A stretch of 64,000 nucleotides of DNA, taken from positions 186,001-250,000 of the forward strand of contig JAHCHX010000003.1 of NCBI GenBank assembly GCA_026129545.1. Reading direction: 5' to 3'. The DNA is from Saprospiraceae bacterium. Lineage in GTDB: Bacteria > Bacteroidota > Bacteroidia > Chitinophagales > Saprospiraceae. This document shows positions 17,138 through 26,532 of the stretch, in pieces (the first letter of the stretch is position 1; the number at the start of each line of letters is the position of its first letter). The translations under genes were made by a program, and so were the position numbers. Below the pieces are notes generated by a model that was given only the letters and a program-made list of their open reading frames with translations, had not been told where the DNA came from and searched no databases.

Positions 17138-18670
17138 TCACCGCACCACCGCCAGCCCCCGCACCACCGCCTCGCCAGTGGCCGTTCGGATGTGCAGAAA
17201 ATAGATGCCCGGCACATAGCGCGACACGTCGAGCTCGGTGCCGACACGCTCGGGCGCGAGCGCGAGGTCTTCCACCCAGCGGCCCATGGCATCGAACACC
17301 CGCAGCGAGCCGCCCTCGCAGTCGGGCAGCTCGATTTGGGCGAGGCGCTGCGCCGGGTTGGGGTAGATGCGGATGTTGCCGGCGCACTGGGGCGGTGGCG
17401 GCGTGGTGTCCTCCGGCGGTGGCGGGCCGTTGATGCCGAGCGTGTCGCAGGGGCTGCCCTCCGCGTCGAACAGGCGAAAATGGGGGAAGTTGGGGGGGGA
17501 GAAGCCATGGTATGTTGGGATTGGGTAATGCTGCTCCAAATTACAATCTAATCCCTTATTATCTGGCGTGTGGATTATATGCCAGTATTTCACGCCAAAG
17601 GTACATGTCATATATATCTTATTATCGGGAGCAAGTTGCATTTGATAGAAAGTAGTAGGCAGAGCATCCTCAAAACCATCGTAAACCCCAACCACTTGTC
17701 TGCTTTTGGATATGTTGACAGACTGTAGGTCAAACTGGTATAGTTTTAACGTGTTTGATGCGTACAAAAATCTTGAGGTTGAAGAAAACGCTACTCCGCA
17801 ACCCCCAATTGTATCATTTGGAAAGGTGATGCGTACAGGATTGGATAACAATCCAGCACATCGGTCGAAGTTAAAAATTTGAAGTCCCCCAAGAGGGGTG
17901 TGATTGACATATTTGGCGCCATTTGGAGAGAATGCAGCTTGGACCCCCCATCTAAAATTCTTTATTGGTTCGCCTATCTTTTGAATAATAGGTTTGCCTA
18001 TGCCCTCTGGAGATAGTAAGAAAGTATAGTATTCAGCGGTATTATATCGTGGTATCAAAATCCACCAATCCCTGCCATTGCCATGTCGTACAGCCGTCAG
18101 CATATCGCAAAAAGTATCGTGATAAACAAAGTTATTCTTTGATAGTACTGCCCCAAACCCATCATCCCCAGAAATATCAACAATTGAGTAAAGTAAATCT
18201 AATATGTATTCGCGTGAGATAGTATCTGATTTTCTTAAATGCAATAAAACATACTGATTGGGCATATCAGGAAAAGGAAGAATCAAGACACCCTGATGCG
18301 TTGAGTATCCGTATGGATATATGTTTGATTTGCATTCCTGTTGAAATGATAATCCACCAGCATTTATATCATCTCCGTTAATCATTTTTTTGTGATTTTT
18401 ATTTATTATTTCACATCCATTTGTATAAAACAACAATTTACCCGTGCTATCGGAAATAGCTGCGTTAGCATTTAACTTAACACCGATATCAAAATAATAG
18501 TATTCCGTGGGTTCTGTATTAAAATCAACCAAAGTGCCATTGTATTTAGGATTAGGGAAATTTATATCGGCAGGATAGCCTAATACCCAATTATAGTCAA
18601 ATTTTATTTGCGCGGTAGCCATATTTTGGCCTATCACTAACAGTAAACAAAAAAGTTTTTCAAGTTTCAT
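17138..18670 (-). CDS. Secreted protein with type IX secretion sorting domain
   Basis: The 510-residue protein has a signal peptide (MKLEKLFCLLLVIGQNMATAQ) and a body (25-385) that looks like a beta-propeller or WD-like fold, with blocks such as GVAFSSTSRFLYASN and MQLAPDNKIYMTC. A Pro-rich linker (about 412-426) is followed by a C-terminal sorting domain (about 432-510: IRIYPNPAQ, LRVFDAMGRWV, GIYFLHIRT). The body resembles secreted cell-surface proteins that describe their own assay-free role poorly; no enzyme motif is seen. The DNA is strikingly AT-rich for residues 1-380 and GC-rich for the linker and sorting domain, suggesting a joined gene. Confidence 0.85.
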   Translation of the reverse strand: MKLEKLFCLLLVIGQNMATAQIKFDYNWVLGYPADINFPNPKYNGTLVDFNTEPTEYYYFDIGVKLNANAAISDSTGKLLFYTNGCEIINKNHKKMINGDDINAGGLSFQQECKSNIYPYGYSTHQGVLILPFPDMPNQYVLLHLRKSDTISREYILDLLYSIVDISGDDGFGAVLSKNNFVYHDTFCDMLTAVRHGNGRDWWILIPRYNTAEYYTFLLSPEGIGKPIIQKIGEPIKNFRWGVQAAFSPNGAKYVNHTPLGGLQIFNFDRCAGLLSNPVRITFPNDTIGGCGVAFSSTSRFLYASNTLKLYQFDLQSVNISKSRQVVGVYDGFEDALPTTFYQMQLAPDNKIYMTCTFGVKYWHIIHTPDNKGLDCNLEQHYPIPTYHGFSPPNFPHFRLFDAEGSPCDTLGINGPPPPEDTTPPPPQCAGNIRIYPNPAQRLAQIELPDCEGGSLRVFDAMGRWVEDLALAPERVGTELDVSRYVPGIYFLHIRTATGEAVVRGLAVVR

Positions 18671-18687
18671 TGTCTTTAAATTAAAAG

Positions 18688-18739
18688 GAACCCACTAGTC
18701 ATAGCCTGTCTCATCGGACATGCTATGACTAGTGGGTTC
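18688..18739 (-). terminator. Long hairpin terminator between the two T9SS cargo genes
   Basis: An 18-bp perfect stem (18688-18705 with 18722-18739) surrounds a 16-base loop, followed on the reverse strand by CTTTTAATTT. It ends transcription of the 18748-21504 gene before the next gene starts at 18670. Confidence 0.75.
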
Positions 18740-18747
18740 AGTTAAAC

Positions 18748-21504
18748 TTAGTGAGCGATGCTGATTTTGGTGGTCGAAAAATCGCCGGACGAAAATTGGC
18801 AGTTGAGAAGGTACAGGCCCTGCGAGAGCGTGCCCGTGCCAATCCGCAAAGAAGAGCTGCTTATGTTGCCCTCTCGGACGATTCGCCCCGACATGTCCCT
18901 CAATTGCCAGCGCCCCGTCGTGTTGGCGGGGAACAGCACCTCTACCTGCCCGTCGGCAGGATTGGGCATCACCCTGATTCCAACAGGCGTTTTCGTCTCC
19001 GATGCCGCGAGCGGGCGGATGCCGCAGTTCTCATCCCAGTCCTTGTCCAAGTAGTCCACGCCCTCCCCGTGCGCCAGCCACAGCGGGGCGCGACGGACGC
19101 TGATGCCGCCGATTGCCGGGCACTGCGCCGCAATGTCGCGCAGCGTACCGTAATCGCTTTCCTCGAGAGAATCTCCCCGAGCGTGACGAATCGCGATGAC
19201 AAGGATGTCTTTGAGGTTCTTTTCATAGTCTTGCGTGTCGGGCAGGCTTTGTGCATAAGTGAGGGCTGACTGAAGGGCGGGCAACACGGTCGAGTATGCT
19301 TGTTCGCGCAATTGCTGCAAACTGTCGGCAGCCACCGCGAGCAGGTCAAAAACATCGGCACGCTGTTGAGCGATCTGGGTGTCGAAAGTGGTGGTGTCCT
19401 GCGCCTGCAACTCGTCGAGGATTGCAATGCTGTCGAGCAATGCCTGAAAATGATTCCCGGTGTTGGCAAACGCGGCATTGAGGCTGTTGGAGAGCGAGTA
19501 TGCCTGGTCAAACAGGTTTTCGGCATACGCAAACCGCCACGGCGAGGTTTCGGCGGTTTCGTTCGCGCTCAGGTAGTTGGCCGCAGTCGGCTCTTCCGAA
19601 ACGATTTCGGCGTGGCGCATCAGCTTGTAAAGCAGCAACCTGCGGGTGTCCCAGTTGTCGGTCTCCGCGTTCGGAAACGAGGTGCTGTCCAAAAACGCCC
19701 ACTCCTTTTCTGTGATGACCACACCACCTACGCCACAAACGTTATTAGAACCTTCGAGTGAGAAGAACCATCCACTAGTAGGAAGGACAGTAATAGGTTT
19801 GTCATCTGGAATAGTATTGTCATCGTCATAAAAGAAGAGAAAACCGGGACTCCCGCCTTGATATTCCGCGCCACGGTTGACATAAGTGGAGCCAACCCAC
19901 CTGTTCTCGAAGCGGTCTTGGTCGGGCAGGGAGGCATCCGACCTGCAATACAGCCCATAGCCCGCATCGCCAATCAGGTTCCTCACAAGGCGTGTGTTGC
20001 CCAGGCTGCCCCCACAAAAAAGGTTGTGATGGTTTTCCTCAAGGCGGTTTTCGCAAACCCAGAGCGAAAACGGGTTGTTTGACAGTTGAATGCCCGCCTT
20101 TAAGTAAGACTTGCCGTTGCTATCGTCCAACTTCGACCAAATATCATTGTCAATGATAAAATTGTTCGAGCCCATCAGGTCTTGAGCGATGATGCCGAGG
20201 GAGCGCAATGCCGCGATAGTCGCCGTAGGAGGTGCGGAGGGCTTCCAAGAGAGGAGGTTTTTGTCAATCACGTTGTAGTTGTTGCCTTTTCCCGCGATGC
20301 GGATACCATGTATGCGCGGCCAGGTTCGAGTTACCTCGATGGAATTGGCGCTGATTTCCGCAGCATCGAAAGCGTCCACCTTGCCCAACACGTCTATGAC
20401 TAGCATGGAGTCTTTTGGGTGCCCGCCATCAACGACAAACGAGTTTTGACGTATCAGGGTGTTGGTCGTTTCGGGCCCGCTCGGCGGTCGTTCCACAAAA
20501 ATCCCGCTGATGGTCTTCGCGCCATTCAAATGAAAAATGTTGTTGGTCACCCGAATCGGGCTGGTCAGGTTGATGCTCTTGATGCAATTGATGCCGTAGC
20601 GTTGAGGGCTGTTGAACCTAGCCCCGCTCACCGAAAGGCCGCGCGTGCTTCTCGAAAGAATAGAAGAAGTGTAAGCATTGAAAAACACGCAGTTTTGATT
20701 GCCAGCCCCTCCTACCGCCACGGTTGAGTTGTTGGTAAAAATATCAGTGCCGCTATATGCATCGCCAGCTGTGGCATCGTAAGCATTGTTGTTGAAGCTA
20801 CAATTGGCAATCGTCATGGTCGCGTTGTTGACGTAAATCCCGCGCCGATAGCCGGATATTTCATTGCGAGCGCTGGCGTTGGAAGCTATATCTACTTTGG
20901 CCACTCCGAACACCATGCCCATCCACAACAGGGAGCCATCGTAAGTGACGCCGGGTGGCGGAGGCAGAATAGGCCCGATGTCCCGCTTTATCACATTGCC
21001 CGCAAAAACGGCAGGGCGAAATAGTCCCGGGCCTATGAAGTAAATGCCTATCATGTTGTCGTAAAGGAAATTGCCCGAGAGGATGGAACCGGCAATATTC
21101 GCGTTGCTCGTGAAATGAAGAGCTATCCAAGCATCCTCTATTCTTGCGCCGACCATCTCAATGCTCGCCCCATTCTGTATTCTTATGCCGCCCCACATCG
21201 AAAGAGCCGAGCAGCCCAGCATTTGTGTGCCGCTCCCAATGGAAGCGACCACGCCGCTTCCCTGCGCGACAATCCTTGCCCCGGGACTCATAAGGAAAGT
21301 CAGCCCGTTCAGCGTGATGGACTGGTCAATGGTGAGCACCCCGGTCACGTTGAGTATCGTCCCAGAGGGCCAAGTGCCGCCTCCGGGAAAAATGTCGGAT
21401 ACGTTTTCACTGCCGATAGTGACATCTATGGCGTAACCGCAGAATGTGCCTTGTGCCGCCAAATCTTGACGCAGACTCGGCAAGAGAAACATTATGGCAG
21501 CCAT
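18748..21504 (-). CDS. Large secreted beta-helix protein with T9SS sorting domain
   Basis: From the ATG at 21502-21504 the product has 918 residues. It begins with an export segment (MAAIMFLLPSLRQDLAAQ). The first two thirds look like a right-handed parallel beta-helix: repeated short hydrophobic strands with Asn-rich turns (ARIEDAWIALHFTSNANIAGSIL type, NNATMTIANCSFNNNAY, DNDIWSK). A helical stretch follows, and a C-terminal type IX sorting domain ends the protein (IRVMPNPADGQVEV, WQLRDMSGRIV, GLYLLN). Beta-helices often bind or cleave polysaccharide, but no catalytic site is recognisable. The frame stays open to 21630, so a longer start is possible; the upstream part contains a CA-repeat and a GGGCAAA/TTTGCCC hairpin that look non-coding. 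Confidence 0.8.
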   Translation of the reverse strand: MAAIMFLLPSLRQDLAAQGTFCGYAIDVTIGSENVSDIFPGGGTWPSGTILNVTGVLTIDQSITLNGLTFLMSPGARIVAQGSGVVASIGSGTQMLGCSALSMWGGIRIQNGASIEMVGARIEDAWIALHFTSNANIAGSILSGNFLYDNMIGIYFIGPGLFRPAVFAGNVIKRDIGPILPPPPGVTYDGSLLWMGMVFGVAKVDIASNASARNEISGYRRGIYVNNATMTIANCSFNNNAYDATAGDAYSGTDIFTNNSTVAVGGAGNQNCVFFNAYTSSILSRSTRGLSVSGARFNSPQRYGINCIKSINLTSPIRVTNNIFHLNGAKTISGIFVERPPSGPETTNTLIRQNSFVVDGGHPKDSMLVIDVLGKVDAFDAAEISANSIEVTRTWPRIHGIRIAGKGNNYNVIDKNLLSWKPSAPPTATIAALRSLGIIAQDLMGSNNFIIDNDIWSKLDDSNGKSYLKAGIQLSNNPFSLWVCENRLEENHHNLFCGGSLGNTRLVRNLIGDAGYGLYCRSDASLPDQDRFENRWVGSTYVNRGAEYQGGSPGFLFFYDDDNTIPDDKPITVLPTSGWFFSLEGSNNVCGVGGVVITEKEWAFLDSTSFPNAETDNWDTRRLLLYKLMRHAEIVSEEPTAANYLSANETAETSPWRFAYAENLFDQAYSLSNSLNAAFANTGNHFQALLDSIAILDELQAQDTTTFDTQIAQQRADVFDLLAVAADSLQQLREQAYSTVLPALQSALTYAQSLPDTQDYEKNLKDILVIAIRHARGDSLEESDYGTLRDIAAQCPAIGGISVRRAPLWLAHGEGVDYLDKDWDENCGIRPLAASETKTPVGIRVMPNPADGQVEVLFPANTTGRWQLRDMSGRIVREGNISSSSLRIGTGTLSQGLYLLNCQFSSGDFSTTKISIAH

Positions 21505-21990
21505 CAGAAAATAATTTGAAAATAGCGGGGCAAAAATTTGCCCGTGTGTGTGTGTGTAGATGGGCGGGTTTGAAATAGACTGTTCATTTTTTTTGACTGT
21601 TTTTGATGAAAGAATGAGAGCGAGGTTCATCGCGTGTGCGATGAGGGGGTATATTCACAACAACACAGTAAGGAATACGGGAAGGATTAAAAAGGAGGGA
21701 GCAGGCCTGCCCGGCATCGCGCCCGTGCGCACTTTCGAAGACGCAACACCCTTGCAAATGTCGGCAAGCCGACGGTGAGAGGCAAGGGGAGGCGGAAAAA
21801 CTTAACATTGGGGAGAATGGCGGCATGGCACACTTGCCGCCGCTTGCTTGCCAATCGGTGCCGGAGAATCTTGAAACGCCGCCGTTGGTTGGGTTTGCGC
21901 CAGAAATGGCAGGGTGAAATATTTTCGTGGGGGCCCAGAAAAATCTCCAAGCATAGCCTGTTTCGCCCCTTCGGGGTAATCTGCAATCGA
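21505..21990. other. Intergenic stretch upstream of the beta-helix gene
   Basis: No convincing gene is seen. It holds the GGGCAAA/TTTGCCC palindrome and GT-repeat near 21530-21560, which would lie in the 5' leader of the minus-strand gene. A small CCCCTTCGGGG hairpin lies near 21966-21976. Several overlapping open frames exist but lack protein-like composition. Confidence 0.4.
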
Positions 21991-22042
21991 AAAATGCCAA
22001 GCGGCTGCCGCACTTGCTTGCGCGACAGCCGCTTGGCATTTT
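21991..22042 (-). terminator. Terminator of the Lrp-type regulator gene
   Basis: AAAATGCCAAGCGGCTG (21991-22007) pairs perfectly with CAGCCGCTTGGCATTTT (22026-22042), giving a 17-bp stem just downstream of the regulator's stop codon. Confidence 0.8.
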
Positions 22043-22059
22043 CAAAAAGATTTTTGTAC

Positions 22060-22539
22060 TTACTTTTCGTCGTAGTTGTACGGCAGAATCTTCGAGTCTT
22101 TCACGGTGGAAAGCGTCATCAGTGTTTTGAGGCGCTCGATTTCTTCGATTTGGCTAATGGTTTTGAAGAGGAGCTGCTCATATGTGGGGATGTCTTTGCA
22201 AATGATTTTCATCAAGAAGTCAGCCTCGCCAGTGATGATGTAGCACTCGGTCACCTCGTCAATCTCTGAGATTTTTTCAAGGAAGTTGTTCAGGGCATTT
22301 TCTTTCTTCCATGCCAGCGATACCAGCACAAAGGTTTTCACGTTCAGACCCATCTGTTGGGGGTTCACCTGCGCGTGGTAGCTTTGGATGATGTCGCTCT
22401 GCTCGAGCTTTTTCACGCGCTCCAAGGTGGGGGCAGGGGATAGGCCGATTTTTTTGGAAAGGTCGAGGTTCGTGATTTTGCTGTTTTCCTGAAGGATTTT
22501 CAGGATTTTAAGGTCTATTTTATCCAGTTTCTCTGACAT
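22060..22539 (-). CDS. Lrp/AsnC-family transcriptional regulator
   Basis: The 159-residue protein has the family's two domains. An N-terminal helix-turn-helix (4-50: LDKIDLKILKILQENSKI, then LSKKIGLSPAPTLERVKKLE) binds DNA. A C-terminal RAM ligand domain (about 65-145) carries VKTFVLVSL, EVTECYIITGEADFLMKI and TLMTLSTVKDSK. Such proteins sense amino acids and form octamers; the ligand cannot be told from sequence. It is a single-gene unit with its own promoter box (22585-22592) and terminator. Neighbouring genes give no clue to its targets. Confidence 0.93.
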   Translation of the reverse strand: MSEKLDKIDLKILKILQENSKITNLDLSKKIGLSPAPTLERVKKLEQSDIIQSYHAQVNPQQMGLNVKTFVLVSLAWKKENALNNFLEKISEIDEVTECYIITGEADFLMKIICKDIPTYEQLLFKTISQIEEIERLKTLMTLSTVKDSKILPYNYDEK

Positions 22540-22584
22540 GGCGAGTCGTGTTGTGAAATTTTATTTCGGTGTTCAAAATTTGCC

Positions 22585-22592
22585 CAAAGGTA
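22585..22592 (-). promoter_or_regulatory. Promoter -7 box of the Lrp-type gene
   Basis: CAAAGGTA reads TACCTTTG on the reverse strand, 46 bases before the ATG at 22539. Confidence 0.5.
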
Positions 22593-22761
22593 GGACAGGG
22601 AAAAATTATGTGCAAGTGAATTGCCAAGAAACCTTTGTAAATTTTGTTAACAAAGCGTTTTTGTCTTTTTGCGCCCCAAAGATTTGGCTTTCAGGCGACA
22701 GTTTTTATGATTTCACCAAAAATTATTTGTTAAAAATAAGGCGAAACACCCTTAAAAATGA

Positions 22762-22827
22762 AAAAAGGCCGAATCAGCGGTTGTTGGAACGTTGGCACCA
22801 AACAAAACCTGCTGATTCGACCTTTTC
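22762..22827 (-). terminator. Terminator of the succinate dehydrogenase operon
   Basis: AAAAAGGCCGAATCAGC pairs with GCTGATTCGACCTTTT with one mismatch, around an internal loop, and a T-run follows on the reverse strand. It is about 220 bases beyond sdhB. Between it and sdhB (22828-23042) lies only a C/T-rich tract at 22990-23040. Confidence 0.55.
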
Positions 22828-23042
22828 CTCGTTGGGGATTTCGCACAAGGCAGCCTTTTGCAAGGGCATAAGCCAATAGGGCGAGCTTTTTTTATCCCAT
22901 TTTTGCAAAAACTTAGGTGCGGGGAGGGAGGTGCAGGGTTGTTTCATTTTCTTTGAAAAAGTATGCACCTCAAAAGCAAGTTTCACAGTCTTCTACCCTC
23001 CACCGTCTGCCTTCTACCCTTCACCCTCCTTCTACCTTTTTG

Positions 23043-23798
23043 TCAAGCCATTTCTTTCTCTGAGGCAAATACCGCCGCGAGGTACTCTCGATTCATGCGA
23101 GCGATGTTTTCCACCGAGATTTCCTTTGGGCATTCGGCTTCGCAGGCCGTTACGTTGGAACACTTGCCAAAGCCTTCTTTGTCCATTTGAGCCACCATGG
23201 CCAACACGCGCTTTTGGCGCTCCACCTGACCTTGTGGCAAGAGCGCGAGATGGCTGATTTTGGCGGAGGTGAAAAGCATGGCGGAAGCATTGGGGCAAGC
23301 CGCCACGCAAGCGCCACATCCAATGCAGGCTGCTGCGTCGAACGCCCGCGAGGCCGTCTCTTTCTCGATGGGGATGGCATTGGCATCTTGCGCCTGACCG
23401 GTGTTGACACTGACGTATCCTCCGGCCTGAATGATGCGGTCGAAGGCGGAGCGGTCCACCACCAAATCCTTCACCACCGGGAACGCCTGCGCGCGGAATG
23501 GTTCTATCACGATGGTGTCGCCGTCGTGATAGTGGCGCATGTGCACTTGGCAGGTGGTGGTGCCTTTCATCGGGCCGTGTGGGCGCCCGTTGATGACGAG
23601 GGAGCAAGTGCCGCAGATGCCTTCCCGGCAGTCGTGCTCGAAGGCTACAGGGTCCTCGCGTTGGCTGATGAGCTGTTCGTTGAGCACGTCGAGCATTTCG
23701 AGGAATGACATGTCAGGGTTCACGTCGGGCAGTTGGTAGGTGACGTATTCGCCTTTGTATTGGCCGCCTTGGCGCCAGATTTTGAGCGTTAAGCGCAT
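23043..23798 (-). CDS. sdhB: Succinate dehydrogenase/fumarate reductase iron-sulfur subunit
   Basis: The 251-residue protein relays electrons from the flavoprotein to the membrane cytochrome. The N-terminal plant-type ferredoxin domain binds [2Fe-2S] through CREGICGTC and the later TTTC Cys. The C-terminal half binds [4Fe-4S] and [3Fe-4S] through CIGCGACVAACP and CSNVTACEAECP. The form without a long C-terminal extension and the partner cytochrome type match Bacteroidota fumarate-reductase-like enzymes. I use the ATG at 23798; the open frame begins at an upstream TTG. It is the last gene of the operon. Confidence 0.95.
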   Translation of the reverse strand: MRLTLKIWRQGGQYKGEYVTYQLPDVNPDMSFLEMLDVLNEQLISQREDPVAFEHDCREGICGTCSLVINGRPHGPMKGTTTCQVHMRHYHDGDTIVIEPFRAQAFPVVKDLVVDRSAFDRIIQAGGYVSVNTGQAQDANAIPIEKETASRAFDAAACIGCGACVAACPNASAMLFTSAKISHLALLPQGQVERQKRVLAMVAQMDKEGFGKCSNVTACEAECPKEISVENIARMNREYLAAVFASEKEMA

Positions 23799-23839
23799 AT
23801 TTCGCAATGGTTGATTTACTGATGATTGGATGTTTGCCT

Positions 23840-24466
23840 TTATTTTGGTTCGGTTATTCTCACGACGGGCGAGCAGTTGTCGAGCAGCAGGTTGCCATTT
23901 TGTTGCTCGAAGCCCTCCGCGTAGTAGGCCATTAGGTTTATCTCATCAAAATCGGCCACCGTGGGGCGCAAGGTAAAAGTGTAAAGCGTCCATTGAGAAT
24001 GTCCCACGGGAACACTTTGTGCCAGCAGTTCCTCTTGTTGCGTCTCTGCATTCACGCCCCAGATTTTGAGCACCGTCGGGCTGTTGTAACGGGCTTCTTT
24101 TCCCGTCAATTTTGAAATAGAGATGAACCCATTGGAACGCGCCAGCCAGACGCTGAACGTGTAAGCCGAATCTTTTTTCAAAAAACCGCTGAGCCGCTGC
24201 CCCACCCCTTCCCATGTGCCCACGTCGCGCACTACCAACCCCAAATACACCTTGCCATGCTGAGCGGGCAACTCGACACCGAAGTGTCCGGGCTGAATGT
24301 CGGGGGGCGTTTCAGTGGGAGCGCCCATGTCGAGCCAATCCGTTGGCACCACCCCTGCTCTTGGCCTGTCCTTCTCAAAGGATGGGTTTTTGAGTCGCAA
24401 GGTGTCTTGTCCGCTTGCCTTGCCCCAAAAAAAGAGCAGTATTGTGAGCAAAAGACAGTTTTTCAT
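23840..24466 (-). CDS. Exported protein with galactose-binding-like fold, inside the sdh operon
   Basis: The 208-residue product has a signal peptide (MKNCLLLTILLFFWGKASGQ). A domain follows that begins LKNPSFEKDRP...P..W.....TPPDIQPG, the pattern of carbohydrate-binding-module or jelly-roll domains seen in many Bacteroidota surface proteins. Later strands (YTFSVWLARS, WTLYTFTLRP and LLLDNCS) fit such a beta-sandwich. It lies between sdhA (34 bases) and sdhB (41 bases) on the same strand, so it is surely cotranscribed. That is puzzling for a secreted protein. The function is unknown; a link to respiration is only positional. Confidence 0.7.
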   Translation of the reverse strand: MKNCLLLTILLFFWGKASGQDTLRLKNPSFEKDRPRAGVVPTDWLDMGAPTETPPDIQPGHFGVELPAQHGKVYLGLVVRDVGTWEGVGQRLSGFLKKDSAYTFSVWLARSNGFISISKLTGKEARYNSPTVLKIWGVNAETQQEELLAQSVPVGHSQWTLYTFTLRPTVADFDEINLMAYYAEGFEQQNGNLLLDNCSPVVRITEPK

Positions 24467-24500
24467 GGCGCCTGCTAAAAGTTCCTGCGAATGTCCGTGT

Positions 24501-26432
24501 CTATTTGTAAGACCGTTGGGTCACTTTCACCTCTTCGTACTCCAAAGGCTCCTTGTGCAATGCTGCTTGTTCACCCTCGCCTTTCCACTCCCAAGCCGCC
24601 ACATACATATAGTTCACGTCGTCGCGCTTGGCTTCCCCATCTTCGGTTTGGTATTCCTCGCGGAAGTGGCCGCCGCAGCTCTCGTTGCGGTGCAGGGCAT
24701 CTTGGCACATGAGTTCGCCAAGTTCCATGAAATCAGCCACGCGCCAGGCCTTTTCCAGTTCGGGATTGTACTCGGCATCGCTGCCCGGCACAAAAACGTC
24801 GCGCCAAAACTCAGCCCTCAAATCGCGTATCTCTTTGATGGCTTGCTCCAGCCCTTTGGCATTGCGGGCCATGCCACACTTGTCCCACATGATTTTGCCC
24901 AAACGACGATGAAAACTCTCCGCGCTCTGTTTGCCGCCAATGCCGCGCAGTCGCGCGATGCGCTCGCGCACTTCTTTTTCCGCAGCGTCGAATTCGGGCG
25001 TGTTGGTAGGTATCTCGCCAGTGCGTATTTCCCTTGAAAGGTAGGCTCCTATGGTGTATGGCAACACAAAGTAGCCATCGGCCAAACCCTGCATGAGCGC
25101 CGAAGCGCCCAAGCGGTTGGCGCCGTGGTCGCTAAAATTAGCCTCGCCACAAGCGTAGAGACCCGGAACGGTCGTCATCAGTTCGTAATCCACCCACAAG
25201 CCGCCCATCGTGTAGTGCACGGCTGGATAGATGCGCATGGGCATTTCGTAAGGGTTTTCACCCGTGATTTTTTCGTACATCTCGAAAAGGTTGCCATACG
25301 CGGCTTCCACGGTCGCCCGCCCCTTGCGCTTGATGGCGTCGGCAAAATCGAGATACACGGCAAGGCCGCTTTTGCCGACCCCCAAGCCTTCATCGCAGGC
25401 AACTTTGGCGGCGCGGCTGGCGATGTCGCGCGGCACGAGGTTGCCAAAAGCCGGATAGCGGCGCTCGAGGTAGTAGTCGCGGTCGGCCTCGGCGATTTCG
25501 CGCGGGTCTTTCAAGCGGTCGGCGGGATTTTTTGGCACCCAACAGCGGCCGTCGTTGCGCAGCGATTCGGACATTAGGGTGAGTTTCGATTGATATTCGC
25601 CCGACACAGGGATGCAAGTCGGGTGAATTTGGGTGAAACACGGATTGCCAAAAAACGCGCCGCGCCGATGCGCCCGCCATGCCGCCGTCGTGTTGCTCAA
25701 CATGGCATTCGTACTAAGGTAGAAAACGTTGCCATAGCCGCCCGTGCAAAGCACCACCGCGTGGGCGGAGTGACGCTCCAGCTCGCCGGTGAGCAGGTTG
25801 CGAGCGATGATGCCTCGACATTGGCCATCTACCAAGACCACATCGAGCATCTCGTGGCGATTGTACATTTTCACCGTGCCGAGTTTGACTTGGCGACTTA
25901 GTGCCTGATAAGCACCGATAAGCAATTGTTGACCCGTCTGTCCACGCGCATAAAAAGTGCGAGAGACCTGTGTGCCACCAAAAGAGCGATTGTCGAGCAA
26001 GCCACCATATTCGCGGGCAAAAGGAACGCCCTGCGCCACGCACTGGTCTATAATGTGGGCAGAGACTTCGGCCAAGCGATGTACGTTGGCTTCGCGAGCG
26101 CGATAGTCGCCACCTTTGATGGTATCGTAGAAAAGGCGATAGACCGAGTCACCGTCGTTGCGGTAGTTTTTGGCGGCATTGATGCCCCCTTGTGCCGCGA
26201 TGGAGTGTGCGCGGCGCGGGCTATCGTGAAATGTAAAGCACTTCACGTTGTATCCCAACTCGCCCAACGAGGCGGCGGCGGAAGCGCCAGCCAAGCCACT
26301 GCCGATGATGATGACATCAATGCGGCGTTTGTTGTTGGGGGCCACGAGCGGGACGTGGCCTTTGTAATCCTCCCACTTTTCCGACATGGTGCCAGATGGA
26401 ATTTTGGAATCGAGGGCAGCTGATTTTGCCAT
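24501..26432 (-). CDS. sdhA: Succinate dehydrogenase/fumarate reductase flavoprotein subunit
   Basis: The 643-residue subunit carries covalent FAD and oxidises succinate to fumarate. The FAD-binding start is DVIIIGSGLAGASAAASLGE (about 39-58). The FAD-linking histidine lies in SPRRAHSIAAQGGINAA. The substrate-binding segment is around HPTCIPVSGEYQSKLTLMSESLRNDG, and the NLFEMYEKITGENPYEMPMRIYPAVHYTMGG block with ACGEANFSDHGANRLGASALMQGL is typical. Length and blocks match the B-type (Bacteroidota and epsilon) enzymes. It is the second gene of the operon. Confidence 0.96.
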   Translation of the reverse strand: MAKSAALDSKIPSGTMSEKWEDYKGHVPLVAPNNKRRIDVIIIGSGLAGASAAASLGELGYNVKCFTFHDSPRRAHSIAAQGGINAAKNYRNDGDSVYRLFYDTIKGGDYRAREANVHRLAEVSAHIIDQCVAQGVPFAREYGGLLDNRSFGGTQVSRTFYARGQTGQQLLIGAYQALSRQVKLGTVKMYNRHEMLDVVLVDGQCRGIIARNLLTGELERHSAHAVVLCTGGYGNVFYLSTNAMLSNTTAAWRAHRRGAFFGNPCFTQIHPTCIPVSGEYQSKLTLMSESLRNDGRCWVPKNPADRLKDPREIAEADRDYYLERRYPAFGNLVPRDIASRAAKVACDEGLGVGKSGLAVYLDFADAIKRKGRATVEAAYGNLFEMYEKITGENPYEMPMRIYPAVHYTMGGLWVDYELMTTVPGLYACGEANFSDHGANRLGASALMQGLADGYFVLPYTIGAYLSREIRTGEIPTNTPEFDAAEKEVRERIARLRGIGGKQSAESFHRRLGKIMWDKCGMARNAKGLEQAIKEIRDLRAEFWRDVFVPGSDAEYNPELEKAWRVADFMELGELMCQDALHRNESCGGHFREEYQTEDGEAKRDDVNYMYVAAWEWKGEGEQAALHKEPLEYEEVKVTQRSYK

Positions 26433-26532
26433 ATTATTTTCGTGTACTGATTTGACAAAGTATTGGTTCGAGCAAGCGGCGCGGCACTAAGGCAATCGAA
26501 TGACCGCCCCAGAAACGTGCTCCTCGAATTGT

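Noticed and set aside
22990..23040. C/T-rich tract taken as a regulatory motif
   Set aside because: Similar tracts occur inside the LuxE-like gene (about 60240-60290) and before the paaH-like gene, so they look like simple-sequence bias.
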